DNA of 64,000 bases from Planococcus antarcticus DSM 14505 (GTDB lineage Bacteria; Bacillota; Bacilli; Bacillales_A; Planococcaceae): the NCBI RefSeq assembly GCF_001687565.2, contig NZ_CP016534.2, forward strand, positions 3,042,501 to 3,106,500, given 5' to 3'. The first letter of the stretch is position 1. Every line of letters starts with the position of its first letter. Below the pieces are notes generated by a model. It saw only the letters and a list, made by a program, of their open reading frames with translations, did not search any database and was not told the DNA's origin. The position numbers and the translations under genes are program-made. Positions 1 through 7,159 of this stretch are shown here, in pieces.

Positions 1-79
1 TGGTCATCGTAAAACCAAGAGCCAAGACAATCAATCCGACGATAAAAAACAGCCAACGGTAAAATAGCGAACGCTTCAT
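1..79 (-). CDS. N-terminal fragment of a membrane protein (YczE/YitT-like)
   Basis: The start codon (complement of 77-79) is preceded by an AAGGATG ribosome site, and the first 26 residues (MKRSLFYRWLFFIVGLIVL...) form a basic tip followed by a hydrophobic helix; the rest lies left of the window. The opening resembles YczE/YyaS/YitT-family integral membrane proteins, but 26 residues cannot settle this. It could be any small membrane protein beginning with a signal anchor. Confidence 0.45.
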   Translation of the reverse strand, partial: MKRSLFYRWLFFIVGLIVLALGFTMT

Positions 80-110
80 CAACATCCTTCTTTCTTCTCT
101 TGTGATATGA

Positions 111-140
111 AAAATCCATCCATTCATTGCGAATGGATGG
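111..140 (-). terminator. Intrinsic terminator of ybaK
   Basis: A perfect 10-bp inverted repeat (CCATCCATTC, five-base loop, GAATGGATGG) lies just past the ybaK stop and is followed on the minus strand by ATTTTT. It also separates ybaK from the fragment at the window edge. Confidence 0.8.
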
Positions 141-145
141 AAGCT

Positions 146-637
146 TCATTGACTTGGCGCTGTCAATTCGGCAAACTGGCCATTTGTTACAGCCAGCAGT
201 TCCATAGGATCTAGTTTTAGTTGCATGCCCATTTTACCGGCAGAAACGATCATCTCAGCTAATTGCTCGGCTTCAGCGGAAATAAAGGTTGGAAACGGTT
301 TTTTCATTCCGACAGGCGAACAACCGCCCCGGACGTAGCCGGTTAGTGCCAGAATATCCTTGACGGGCGCCATCTCGATTTTCTTTTCGCCTGCCGCTTT
401 TGCCGCTTTTTTCAAATCCAATTCTTCTGCAACCGGAATGACGAAGACATAACCCTGCTTTGACACCCCGATTGCGACCAGTGTTTTATAGACAAGCTCG
501 GCAGCAAAACCGATTTTCGCAGCGACGGAAACACCATCCACTTTGCCATCTTCGGTATTGTAATGAAGCAGTTTGTAGTGAACTTTCTCTTTGTCGAGCA
601 TGCGTGCTGCATTGGTCTTTGCGATCTTCTTAGCCAT
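146..637 (-). CDS. ybaK: Cys-tRNA(Pro)/Cys-tRNA(Cys) deacylase YbaK
   Basis: YbaK/EbsC-family trans-editing hydrolase of 163 residues, the usual family length. It removes cysteine that prolyl-tRNA synthetase has wrongly attached to tRNA(Pro). The sequence shows the family features: an N-terminal TNAARMLD segment, a YKTLV segment near residue 50, a lysine-rich centre (DLKKAAKAAGEKK) and the glycine-rich GYVRGGCSPVGMKK stretch near residue 100 that forms the substrate pocket. A GGAGAA ribosome site lies eight bases before ATG. The gene is monocistronic by its terminator. The alternative, a related aminoacyl-tRNA editing domain with another specificity, is less likely because the GGxSPxG region is intact. 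Confidence 0.9.
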   Translation of the reverse strand: MAKKIAKTNAARMLDKEKVHYKLLHYNTEDGKVDGVSVAAKIGFAAELVYKTLVAIGVSKQGYVFVIPVAEELDLKKAAKAAGEKKIEMAPVKDILALTGYVRGGCSPVGMKKPFPTFISAEAEQLAEMIVSAGKMGMQLKLDPMELLAVTNGQFAELTAPSQ

Positions 638-699
638 GGCGTCTTCTCCTTGCCTTAAAGCTTCTTTGTTTACAGCATACCATCATCAGAAGCGGGATT

Positions 700-2859
700 C
701 TATTCAGTTTGACCCAATAATTTTTTCAAGGCGTCGGCCATAGCCGTATTTTGCGGTGCTTCATCCTGCTGGTTCAAGTATTTATTGACGTCTTTCTTAT
801 TGGCTTTTGATTGGCCGGATTTTTTGCGTTTTTCAAATGCCGACAGTTTCTCGCGATGACCGCATTTGCAGACAAAAATCTTGCCGTCTCCTTCGCCCTG
901 CATCTCCAGCTTCTTATGGCAGTTTGGACAACGTGCATTGGTCTGCATCGCTACCTGTTTTTTGTAGCCACATTCGCGGTCTTGGCAGACATTCATCTTG
1001 CCACGCTTGCCATTGACTTCAAGAAGTGGTTTTCCACAATCTGGGCACATTTTGCCAGTGATGTTGTCGTGCTTGAATTTCCTATCACTCTTCTTAATAT
1101 CCGATACCGATTTTCCGGCAAAAGCGATCATTTCTTTTATGAACGTTTCCTTTTTCAGTTGGCCTTTGGCGATTTTAGTTAATTGCTGCTCCCAATCAGC
1201 TGTTAGTTTCGGTGACTTTAAGTCTTCCGGAACAAGCTCTAGCAGTTGGCGGCCTTTTGACGTAATCGTCAAGTCTTTGCCTTTTTTCTCGATCAAAAAC
1301 GTATTGAACAGTTTATCGATAACGTCGGCACGCGTTGCAACTGTTCCAAGCCCACCGGTTTCACCGATTGCCTGGATCAGTTCTTTCGATTCGCCGCTCA
1401 TAAACTGCGCTGGATTTTCCATTGCGCCGAGCAACGTCCCTTCATTGAAGAAAGCGGGCGGCTTGGTTTTGCCATCAGTCAGCGCAATTCCTTTAATAGT
1501 CAACTTTTGGCCATTTTCAAACGGCGGCAAGGTTGTATCATTGTCTTCGCCTTCGTCTTTATAAACGCGTTTCCAGCCTTCATTCTGTATCGTATTGCCT
1601 TTTGTCTGGAAGGTTTCCCCATCAGCCGTCAACTTAATAGTTGTTTGGTCGTATTCATAGTTTGGATAGAATACGGATAGGAAGCGTTTGACAATCATGT
1701 CATATAATTTATGTTCCTTTTCGGACAACTCATGCAGTGGCGGTGTTTCTTCTGTCGGGATGATGGCGTGGTGATCGGAAACTTTGGCGTCATCAATAAC
1801 ACCTTTTTGCGGTGCCACTGGATTTTTTAAAATCATTGCGGCTAAACTGCGGTAAGGACCCACCTGCACCGCTTTAACGCGATCTTTCAGCGTATCACGC
1901 ATATCGCTCGTCAAATGCTTCGAGTCAGTCCGCGGGTATGTGACGATTTTATAGCGTTCATATAAGCCTTGCAGCGTATTTAGCGTTTCTTTCGCCGACC
2001 AGCTATAGCGCTTATAGGCTTCTTTTTGAAGTTCGGTTAAGTCGAATAAAGGCGGTGCAGGCTGACGTTTCGGTGTAATTTTAATATCCGTTACGGTGCC
2101 TTCGTGCGTGTTTTCAAGTTTGTTGAATAACTTGTCGACTTTATCCTTATCAAAAGATTGTGTCGAGTTGCCATCTGTCCATGTAAATGCGGCTTGATCG
2201 GTAACGGCTTGCATACCGTAATACGGCTTCGGCTGGAAATTCCGAATTTGCTGTTCACGTTCGGCAATCATTGCAAGCGTTGGTGTTTGCACGCGACCTG
2301 TCGACAATTGCGCGTTGTATTTGACGGTTAGCGCACGCGTTGCGTTAATGCCGACGACCCAGTCCGCTTCTGCACGCGCTACGGCTGCTGCATACAGATT
2401 TTCGTAGTCGCGGCCATCTTTCAAGTTATTGAAGCCATCTTTAATGGCTTTATCGGTTACCGAAGAAATCCATAGCCGTTTCACGGGCTTGCGCGTATTG
2501 GTTTTTTCCAAAATCCAACGTGCTACGAGTTCACCTTCGCGGCCAGCGTCTGTCGCAATGATGACTTCGTTGACATCGCCGCGTTGCAGTTGCGATTTAA
2601 CGGCATTAAATTGTTTCATCGACTGCTTGATTGGCACCAGCTTGAATGGCTCCGGAATGATCGGCAGCGTATCCATTTTCCATTCTTTAAAGTCGTTGTC
2701 GTATTGCTCTGGCTGCGCATGCGTCACCAGATGACCCAGTGCCCACGTGACGATATACTGCTTGCCCTCGAGATACCCGTTGCCTTTTTGTTCGCATCCG
2801 AGAACACGCGCAATATCACGTGCCACGGACGGCTTTTCTGCTAAAACTACTGATTTCAT
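700..2859 (-). CDS. topB: DNA topoisomerase III
   Basis: Type IA topoisomerase of 719 residues that relaxes and decatenates single-stranded or negatively supercoiled DNA. The N-terminal Toprim domain carries Glu8 (AEKPSVA) and the acidic DAGREGE motif at 104-110. The active-site tyrosine is Tyr308 in TYPRTDS. The C-terminus (about 610-690) has two zinc-ribbon-like modules, CPDC...CQDREC and CPNC...CKC, followed by a lysine-rich tail. This matches the chromosomal TopB of Bacilli (about 700-730 residues). It is transcribed away from the repeat array that begins about 80 bp upstream of its start. Confidence 0.95.
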   Translation of the reverse strand: MKSVVLAEKPSVARDIARVLGCEQKGNGYLEGKQYIVTWALGHLVTHAQPEQYDNDFKEWKMDTLPIIPEPFKLVPIKQSMKQFNAVKSQLQRGDVNEVIIATDAGREGELVARWILEKTNTRKPVKRLWISSVTDKAIKDGFNNLKDGRDYENLYAAAVARAEADWVVGINATRALTVKYNAQLSTGRVQTPTLAMIAEREQQIRNFQPKPYYGMQAVTDQAAFTWTDGNSTQSFDKDKVDKLFNKLENTHEGTVTDIKITPKRQPAPPLFDLTELQKEAYKRYSWSAKETLNTLQGLYERYKIVTYPRTDSKHLTSDMRDTLKDRVKAVQVGPYRSLAAMILKNPVAPQKGVIDDAKVSDHHAIIPTEETPPLHELSEKEHKLYDMIVKRFLSVFYPNYEYDQTTIKLTADGETFQTKGNTIQNEGWKRVYKDEGEDNDTTLPPFENGQKLTIKGIALTDGKTKPPAFFNEGTLLGAMENPAQFMSGESKELIQAIGETGGLGTVATRADVIDKLFNTFLIEKKGKDLTITSKGRQLLELVPEDLKSPKLTADWEQQLTKIAKGQLKKETFIKEMIAFAGKSVSDIKKSDRKFKHDNITGKMCPDCGKPLLEVNGKRGKMNVCQDRECGYKKQVAMQTNARCPNCHKKLEMQGEGDGKIFVCKCGHREKLSAFEKRKKSGQSKANKKDVNKYLNQQDEAPQNTAMADALKKLLGQTE

Positions 2860-2938
2860 TTGGATTCACCCTCATTTCTGATGTGATTATTGTAACATTT
2901 TCTGCTGAAGCTGGCTTTTTGGAGGGATTTTGTGGATT

Positions 2939-3033
2939 GGAAAGTATTTGATGACGATTGGAAAGTGTTCTCTTCTTTTTAGAAAGTATTGATGAGGATA
3001 TGGAAAGTATTTTGGTCCAAACAAAAAGTATTT
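2939..3033. repeat. Five-unit direct-repeat array A, exact 21-bp period
   Basis: Five copies of RGAAAGTATTT start at 2939, 2960, 2981, 3002 and 3023, that is exactly every 21 bp. Copies 2, 3 and 5 carry one or more substitutions. The ten bases between cores differ from unit to unit, but units 1, 2, 4 and 5 resemble, in order, units 1, 2, 3 and 4 of the second array at 4078. A 21-bp step is two helical turns, so all cores face the same side of the DNA. The array lies between topB and the NERD gene. It is not CRISPR: the conserved core is too short and no unique spacers of 30 bp exist. Confidence 0.9.
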
Positions 3034-3064
3034 CCAATTCACTTCCATTTAACACAAAATACTA

Positions 3065-3093
3065 TTGCTGATTTGAATATTCTGCGCTATATT
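3065..3093 (+). promoter_or_regulatory. Probable SigA promoter of the NERD gene
   Basis: TTGCTG at 3065-3070 and TATATT at 3088-3093 are separated by 17 bp and point toward the NERD start at 3125. The -35 box begins 32 bp after the last repeat core of array A, so factors bound to the array could influence transcription. Confidence 0.45.
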
Positions 3094-3124
3094 TGAAGCA
3101 GTTTCATAAAAAGGAGAGGATAGA

Positions 3125-4090
3125 TTGATTCTAAAAACCCGCAATAAACCGCCAGCTATCTTCCAACTTGAAAGTCTGCTCTATCGAACCCCAAACGTCC
3201 ATCCCCAATTTCTCTACTGGACCGAAAAACTCCGACGCATCACTGCCGGTTACCATGGCGAACTGCGCGTCGACTCCCTTTGGCACGAAATCGAACTCCC
3301 CTTGCCGCATTACTTTATCCACGACCTGTTCATTCAAAAAGAGATGTCTTCTCACCAAATCGACAGCATCCTGATCACCAGCCGTTTCGTGCTAGCGTTG
3401 GAAATCAAAAGCATTTCCGGTCTGCTCAACTTTGATCCCCATCTGAGGCAATTCTCCCGTACCAATAAAGACGGCAGCATCGATGGCATGAACAACCCGG
3501 ATGACCAATTGCGTCGCCATGAAAAATGGCTGGAACAGTTTTTATTCCAACAACGCATCAAATTGCCCGTTATTGGGGCCATCATTTTCACTTATCCTTC
3601 ATCCGTTATCCAATCTCGCGCTGGCAACCGCATCATCATTCAGTCATCCGGTCTGCCTCATCTCATGGAACAATTATTGACTCGCCACCCGCGTGAAGTG
3701 TTGTCTAAGAAAAAAACAGAAGCACTGGCGCATAAATTGCTGGAGCACCATTCAATAAAGCCTTTGGCACCTATGGGGCTTTCGAGTTCATTCGTGAAAG
3801 GTATACTTTGTCCGATCTGTCCCAGTCTTCCTTTGAATTATCGTCGTGGGAAGTGGCGCTGCGAAGTTTGTGTCCATTGTGATCCGCTCGCTCACCTTGG
3901 TGCGTTGTCTCAATATCGAACCTTGGTCAAAACAACCATCAGCAACCGGGAATTTCGGGAATTTACAGGAATCCATTCTGTCGTCACTGCTTCAAAGCTG
4001 CTGAAGTCAGCAAATATGCCCTTTAATGGCAGCTATAAAGATCGAATTTATTTCATTCCTGAACTGATTGAAGGTACGGAAAGTATTTAA
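3125..4090 (+). CDS. NERD-domain (nuclease-related) protein with C-terminal zinc ribbon
   Basis: This 321-residue protein starts at TTG behind AGGAGAGG. The NERD domain spans roughly residues 40-160 and has a PD-(D/E)XK-like core: GYHGE at 42-46, Asp80 in HQIDSILI, and Glu93-x-Lys95 in LALEIKS. A second part carries five cysteines (229, 232, 246, 249, 252), CPIC...CEVCVHC, likely a zinc ribbon. NERD proteins are predicted nucleases of uncertain role, first noted on plasmids and in Bacilli. The gene sits alone between two 21-bp repeat arrays, and its last codons and stop lie inside the first unit of the downstream array. Nuclease activity and any link to the arrays are inference. Confidence 0.85.
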   Translation: MILKTRNKPPAIFQLESLLYRTPNVHPQFLYWTEKLRRITAGYHGELRVDSLWHEIELPLPHYFIHDLFIQKEMSSHQIDSILITSRFVLALEIKSISGLLNFDPHLRQFSRTNKDGSIDGMNNPDDQLRRHEKWLEQFLFQQRIKLPVIGAIIFTYPSSVIQSRAGNRIIIQSSGLPHLMEQLLTRHPREVLSKKKTEALAHKLLEHHSIKPLAPMGLSSSFVKGILCPICPSLPLNYRRGKWRCEVCVHCDPLAHLGALSQYRTLVKTTISNREFREFTGIHSVVTASKLLKSANMPFNGSYKDRIYFIPELIEGTESI

Positions 4091-4172
4091 AGTCCATTGG
4101 AAAGTATTCATCTCTTTTCGGAAAGTATTTGGGCCCAAACAGAAAGTATTTGCCACAAAACAGAAAGCAAGC
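4078..4172. repeat. Five-unit direct-repeat array B, exact 21-bp period
   Basis: Cores begin at 4078, 4099, 4120, 4141 and 4162, again exactly 21 bp apart and in the same orientation as array A. The first three cores read GGAAAGTATT, the fourth AGAAAGTATT and the fifth is degenerate (AGAAAGCAAG). Unit 3 to unit 4 (GGAAAGTATTTGGGCCCAAAC) resembles unit 4 of array A (GGAAAGTATTTTGGTCCAAA). Unit 1 overlaps the end of the NERD coding sequence (GAA AGT ATT TAA). The array is followed by a bidirectional terminator at 4215. Confidence 0.9.
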
Positions 4173-4214
4173 CCTATTAATGGAATAAAACACATTTTCT
4201 TTTCAAATAAAATC

Positions 4215-4245
4215 GAAAAAACCTCCCACACAGGGAGGTTTTTTC
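4215..4245. terminator. Bidirectional terminator between NERD gene and FMN reductase
   Basis: GAAAAAACCTCCC and GGGAGGTTTTTTC form a perfect 13-bp stem around a five-base loop, with A and T runs serving both strands. Confidence 0.85.
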
Positions 4246-4251
4246 GATCCA

Positions 4252-4818
4252 TCAATGATTATCTAAAGTTTCTTTCGACAAGTGCTTGCTCATTTCGGCG
4301 TATTGCACGAAGACACGTGCTAGTTCGCGCAGGCGGTTGTGGACGTCTTCATCGGTGATGGTGTTGGTGTTGTCGAAATGGCTGGTATGAGTGTAGACGT
4401 AGTTCGGCGTCACCAGGCAACGGAAGTAATCGAGAATCGGCTTGAGCTGGTTTTCGATGACTAGGTGATGCTGATAGGTACCACCGTTCGCTACCATGGA
4501 TACCGGCTTGTAGCGCATCGTACGCGGATGTAGCATATCAAAAGTGTTTTTCAGAACACCTGGGATCGATCCCTGAAAAATCGGCGACGCGATGATATAG
4601 CCATCTGCTTCTTCAAAGCGGCGGACAATTTCCTGCATGCTGTCGTTGTATTCGCCGAGCGGTCGCCCATCGACAAACTGATGGTCATAATCGACCAGTT
4701 TTAAAAGCTTCAATTCCATTTCAGGAGCGAACTCTTTAATATAAATTTGCACTTGTTCCAAAATAGCGCCAGTTTTGCTTCCGAGAATCGTCCCGTCTAC
4801 TAATAAAATCTTCATCAT
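4252..4818 (-). CDS. NADPH-dependent FMN reductase family protein
   Basis: Flavodoxin-fold reductase of 188 residues. The N-terminus has the phosphate-binding loop (VDGTILGSKTG, residues 7-17), and the middle has ASPIFQGSIPGVLKNTFDML (about 98-117), the FMN/dimer motif of the FMN_red family. Such enzymes reduce flavins or quinones with NADPH. Two ATG codons are adjacent; the first is seven bases after GAGGAGG. The gene is followed by the shared terminator with the NERD gene. The exact substrate cannot be read from sequence. Confidence 0.85.
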   Translation of the reverse strand: MMKILLVDGTILGSKTGAILEQVQIYIKEFAPEMELKLLKLVDYDHQFVDGRPLGEYNDSMQEIVRRFEEADGYIIASPIFQGSIPGVLKNTFDMLHPRTMRYKPVSMVANGGTYQHHLVIENQLKPILDYFRCLVTPNYVYTHTSHFDNTNTITDEDVHNRLRELARVFVQYAEMSKHLSKETLDNH

Positions 4819-4969
4819 CCTATGTCCTCCTCAAAATACATGAAATACCCATTGGTTTTGTATGTGCCAATCCGCATCATTGCAGACAACTCTACGAATG
4901 ACTCGTCTGTTTTCATCATAACAAACCTTGTTTCACAATACGCATCGAAAAGCTTAGAAGCGTATGATT

Positions 4970-6796
4970 TCATTCTTTAGTCTGAGCAGCGTTCTTAACA
5001 CGATTATTTTCTAGGCGTTCCTGATTCCGATCCGACTGGCGAGCAGGTGAAGTGAAGCTGACAATGATATCTCCAGGCTTCGGCTCGAGTTTGTTGCTTT
5101 CAGCGAAAAATTCAATCTTGCCTTGCGCCCGCTGAACAAAGAGTGGGATGGTGTCACCGGTCCACTTTTCCTTGAAATTCTCGTAGCTAAAATGCTCGGT
5201 CAATTGCGTCTTGCGCATCGTGTAGCCTTCCTCCGCCTTCATCTCCAACTCATGAATATTCCACTTTTCTCCGAATAAAGTTCGTCCGCTTAAGGAAGAG
5301 TGGAAGTCAGCTGGGTCACCTTGATGGATGGCCGTCTGGTAAAGATTCGAGCGGCCCAGTTCAGGGACAAAGTTACTGACGACAAGTGCATTATAGGAAT
5401 CGGTTTCAGTAGCGACTATCATTGTCTCATAAGGTGTCATTTCCACTTCATAGTCGGTATGTTCAGAGAGGATTTCTCCTGCGTAAGTCGTCAAACCGAC
5501 TTGACGTGCTCCTTGCAGGCTGCCCCAGGAAGGATCAACAATCATGACGTTTTTATTGAGATCAGCAAGTACTTCGCCAAGCTTGGTCGCGAACCGACTG
5601 GCTCCCACAATGATGATGCCCGGGTCGTCCGCTGTTGCAAGGCCAAGCTTTCTTCCAAGCCAGCCAATCGTGAAGCCATGGACAACAACAGTCGAAAATA
5701 CCAGCGCAAAGGTCAGGGCAGTCAGCAGTTCCGCATCTGCGAATCCCGCATCGAGCAAGACCCCCGCAAAATACCCGGAAACCGTCAATGCCACGATGCC
5801 GCGCGGCGCAATCCAGCCGACCAATGTTTTTTCCTGAATCGTCAGGTCTGTACCGATTGTCGACAGCCAGATAGACAATGGACGGACGATAAACAGCGTC
5901 GCCAGTACAAATGAAATAATTCGCCAATTAAAGATGCCAATCAATACTTCGAGGTTTAAGGAAGCAGTCAGCATTACGAAAATGCTGGAGATCAACAAGA
6001 CGGAGATATTCTCCTTGAAATGGCGCATATCGTTAATTGAGGCAATTTTCATATTGGCCATGATCATGCCCATAGCCGTTACTGCCAACAGACCGGTCTC
6101 ATGCATGACTAAATCCGACACAACAAATATCAATAGAACGACGCCGAAAACCATCGGCGCTTTCAGAAATTCAGGCACTTGTCCCTTCTCGAGCATGTAC
6201 CCCATCAAGCCCCCTGCTCCTGCACCAAGCGCGACTGCAAACAAAGATGCCAAGAAGAACAGCCCAAAAGCCGCCGCTGTTTCGTCGCCAATAGCGAACA
6301 GCACGAATTGGAATGCAAACAATGCCAGCAATGCTCCAAAGGGATCCACAATGATCCCTTCCCATTTTAAGATAGCGGCAGGACGCGTTTTTAACTTTGC
6401 CTGTCGAAGCAACGGCAAGATTACAGTTGGCCCGGTCACGATAAATAGCCCGCCAATAACAAATGCCACAGCCCACGATAAACCCGCAACATAATGGGCG
6501 GCCAAAGAACCGACAATCCAGGCAATAAACGCACCAAGTGTGACAATACGTAAAATCGGCTTGCCGAAGGTGCGGATTTCCTTGAAATTCAAGTTTAAGC
6601 TTCCTTCAAATAGTATGATAGCTACCGCTAATGAAATGAAAGGATTGAACAAATCTCCAAAACTTTCAGCGGGATGAATCACCCCTAAAATTGGTCCAAC
6701 TAACAGTCCGGCAATCGACATTAGCACAATGGCTGGAAGCTGAAGACGCCAAGCGACCCATTGGGAAAGCACTCCCAGAAAAATAATGAGCATCAA
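4970..6796 (-). CDS. Cation:proton antiporter (CPA1) with RCK-type nucleotide-binding domain
   Basis: A 608-residue monovalent cation/H+ antiporter with about 12 hydrophobic segments (residues 1-380) including the FEGSLNLNF and GPTVILPLL segments of the CPA1 core, followed by a TrkA-N/RCK-like domain (GIIIVGASRFATKLGEVL, about residue 390) and a C-terminal RCK_C-like part. The role is pH and Na+/K+ homeostasis, likely gated by a nucleotide or ion. Start choice is uncertain: TTG at 6794-6796 or the next codon ATG lacks a close ribosome site. The only good site (AAAGGAAG) lies about 30 bases upstream and would suit an ATC start just upstream of the TTG. Confidence 0.85.
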   Translation of the reverse strand: MMLIIFLGVLSQWVAWRLQLPAIVLMSIAGLLVGPILGVIHPAESFGDLFNPFISLAVAIILFEGSLNLNFKEIRTFGKPILRIVTLGAFIAWIVGSLAAHYVAGLSWAVAFVIGGLFIVTGPTVILPLLRQAKLKTRPAAILKWEGIIVDPFGALLALFAFQFVLFAIGDETAAAFGLFFLASLFAVALGAGAGGLMGYMLEKGQVPEFLKAPMVFGVVLLIFVVSDLVMHETGLLAVTAMGMIMANMKIASINDMRHFKENISVLLISSIFVMLTASLNLEVLIGIFNWRIISFVLATLFIVRPLSIWLSTIGTDLTIQEKTLVGWIAPRGIVALTVSGYFAGVLLDAGFADAELLTALTFALVFSTVVVHGFTIGWLGRKLGLATADDPGIIIVGASRFATKLGEVLADLNKNVMIVDPSWGSLQGARQVGLTTYAGEILSEHTDYEVEMTPYETMIVATETDSYNALVVSNFVPELGRSNLYQTAIHQGDPADFHSSLSGRTLFGEKWNIHELEMKAEEGYTMRKTQLTEHFSYENFKEKWTGDTIPLFVQRAQGKIEFFAESNKLEPKPGDIIVSFTSPARQSDRNQERLENNRVKNAAQTKE

Positions 6797-6939
6797 GTCG
6801 AATAATAAGGTATCGATGGCATGTCACTTCCTTTTGTTCTTTTTTGGAATTATACAGGTTTTATATAATGAATGAAAATCGTAAGAGATTCAACTTTTGT
6901 GTTTTTGTGTTACACTGGTAGAAAAATAAGGGTGATTTT

Positions 6940-7122
6940 GTGAACAAACAGGAATTGGAATACGCAATTGCTGAGCTTAAGATGGATTACGTTAGCCATC
7001 AAGGCGATATCGAAAAGCTGGAAATGACTGGACATGCCGGTAAGGTAGAGAAAGCAGAATTGCGTTTAGAAAAAATGGAACGACAACTTGCGGAATTAAA
7101 CCAAAAACTCGCGGATCTGTAA
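6940..7122 (+). CDS. SE1832-family small coiled-coil protein
   Basis: A 60-residue, highly charged protein beginning at GTG (MNKQELEYAIAELKMDYV...). It is predicted to be almost entirely helical, with heptad-spaced leucines. It matches the SE1832 family of short conserved Firmicute proteins with no known function. An extended -10-like sequence (TGTTACACT) lies upstream. Its stop codon lies inside the loop of a terminator, so it is probably transcribed as its own short unit upstream of the ABC-F gene. Confidence 0.8.
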   Translation: MNKQELEYAIAELKMDYVSHQGDIEKLEMTGHAGKVEKAELRLEKMERQLAELNQKLADL

Positions 7123-7137
7123 CCGCGATTTTTTTTA
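7109..7137 (+). terminator. Terminator/attenuator overlapping the SE1832 stop
   Basis: TCGCGG and CCGCGA form a short stem around the TAA stop, followed by eight T. It separates the small protein from the ABC-F gene and may act as an attenuator because the downstream gene begins only about 20 bp later. Confidence 0.65.
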
Positions 7138-7159
7138 TGATAATGGAGGAATTTATTAA

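Noticed and set aside
2939..3033. CRISPR-like periodic repeats at the NERD gene
   Set aside because: Cores of about 11 bp every 21 bp, no 30-bp unique spacers, no cas genes; better described as an iteron-like array.
4068..4358. A 96-residue plus-strand frame with KVF heptads
   Set aside because: It starts inside the NERD coding sequence, crosses the terminator and enters the opposite-strand FMN reductase; it exists because the repeat period is a multiple of three.
5300..6494. Long plus-strand frames opposite the antiporter
   Set aside because: No ribosome sites, composition typical of antisense frames, and the minus-strand protein is clearly homologous to CPA1 antiporters.
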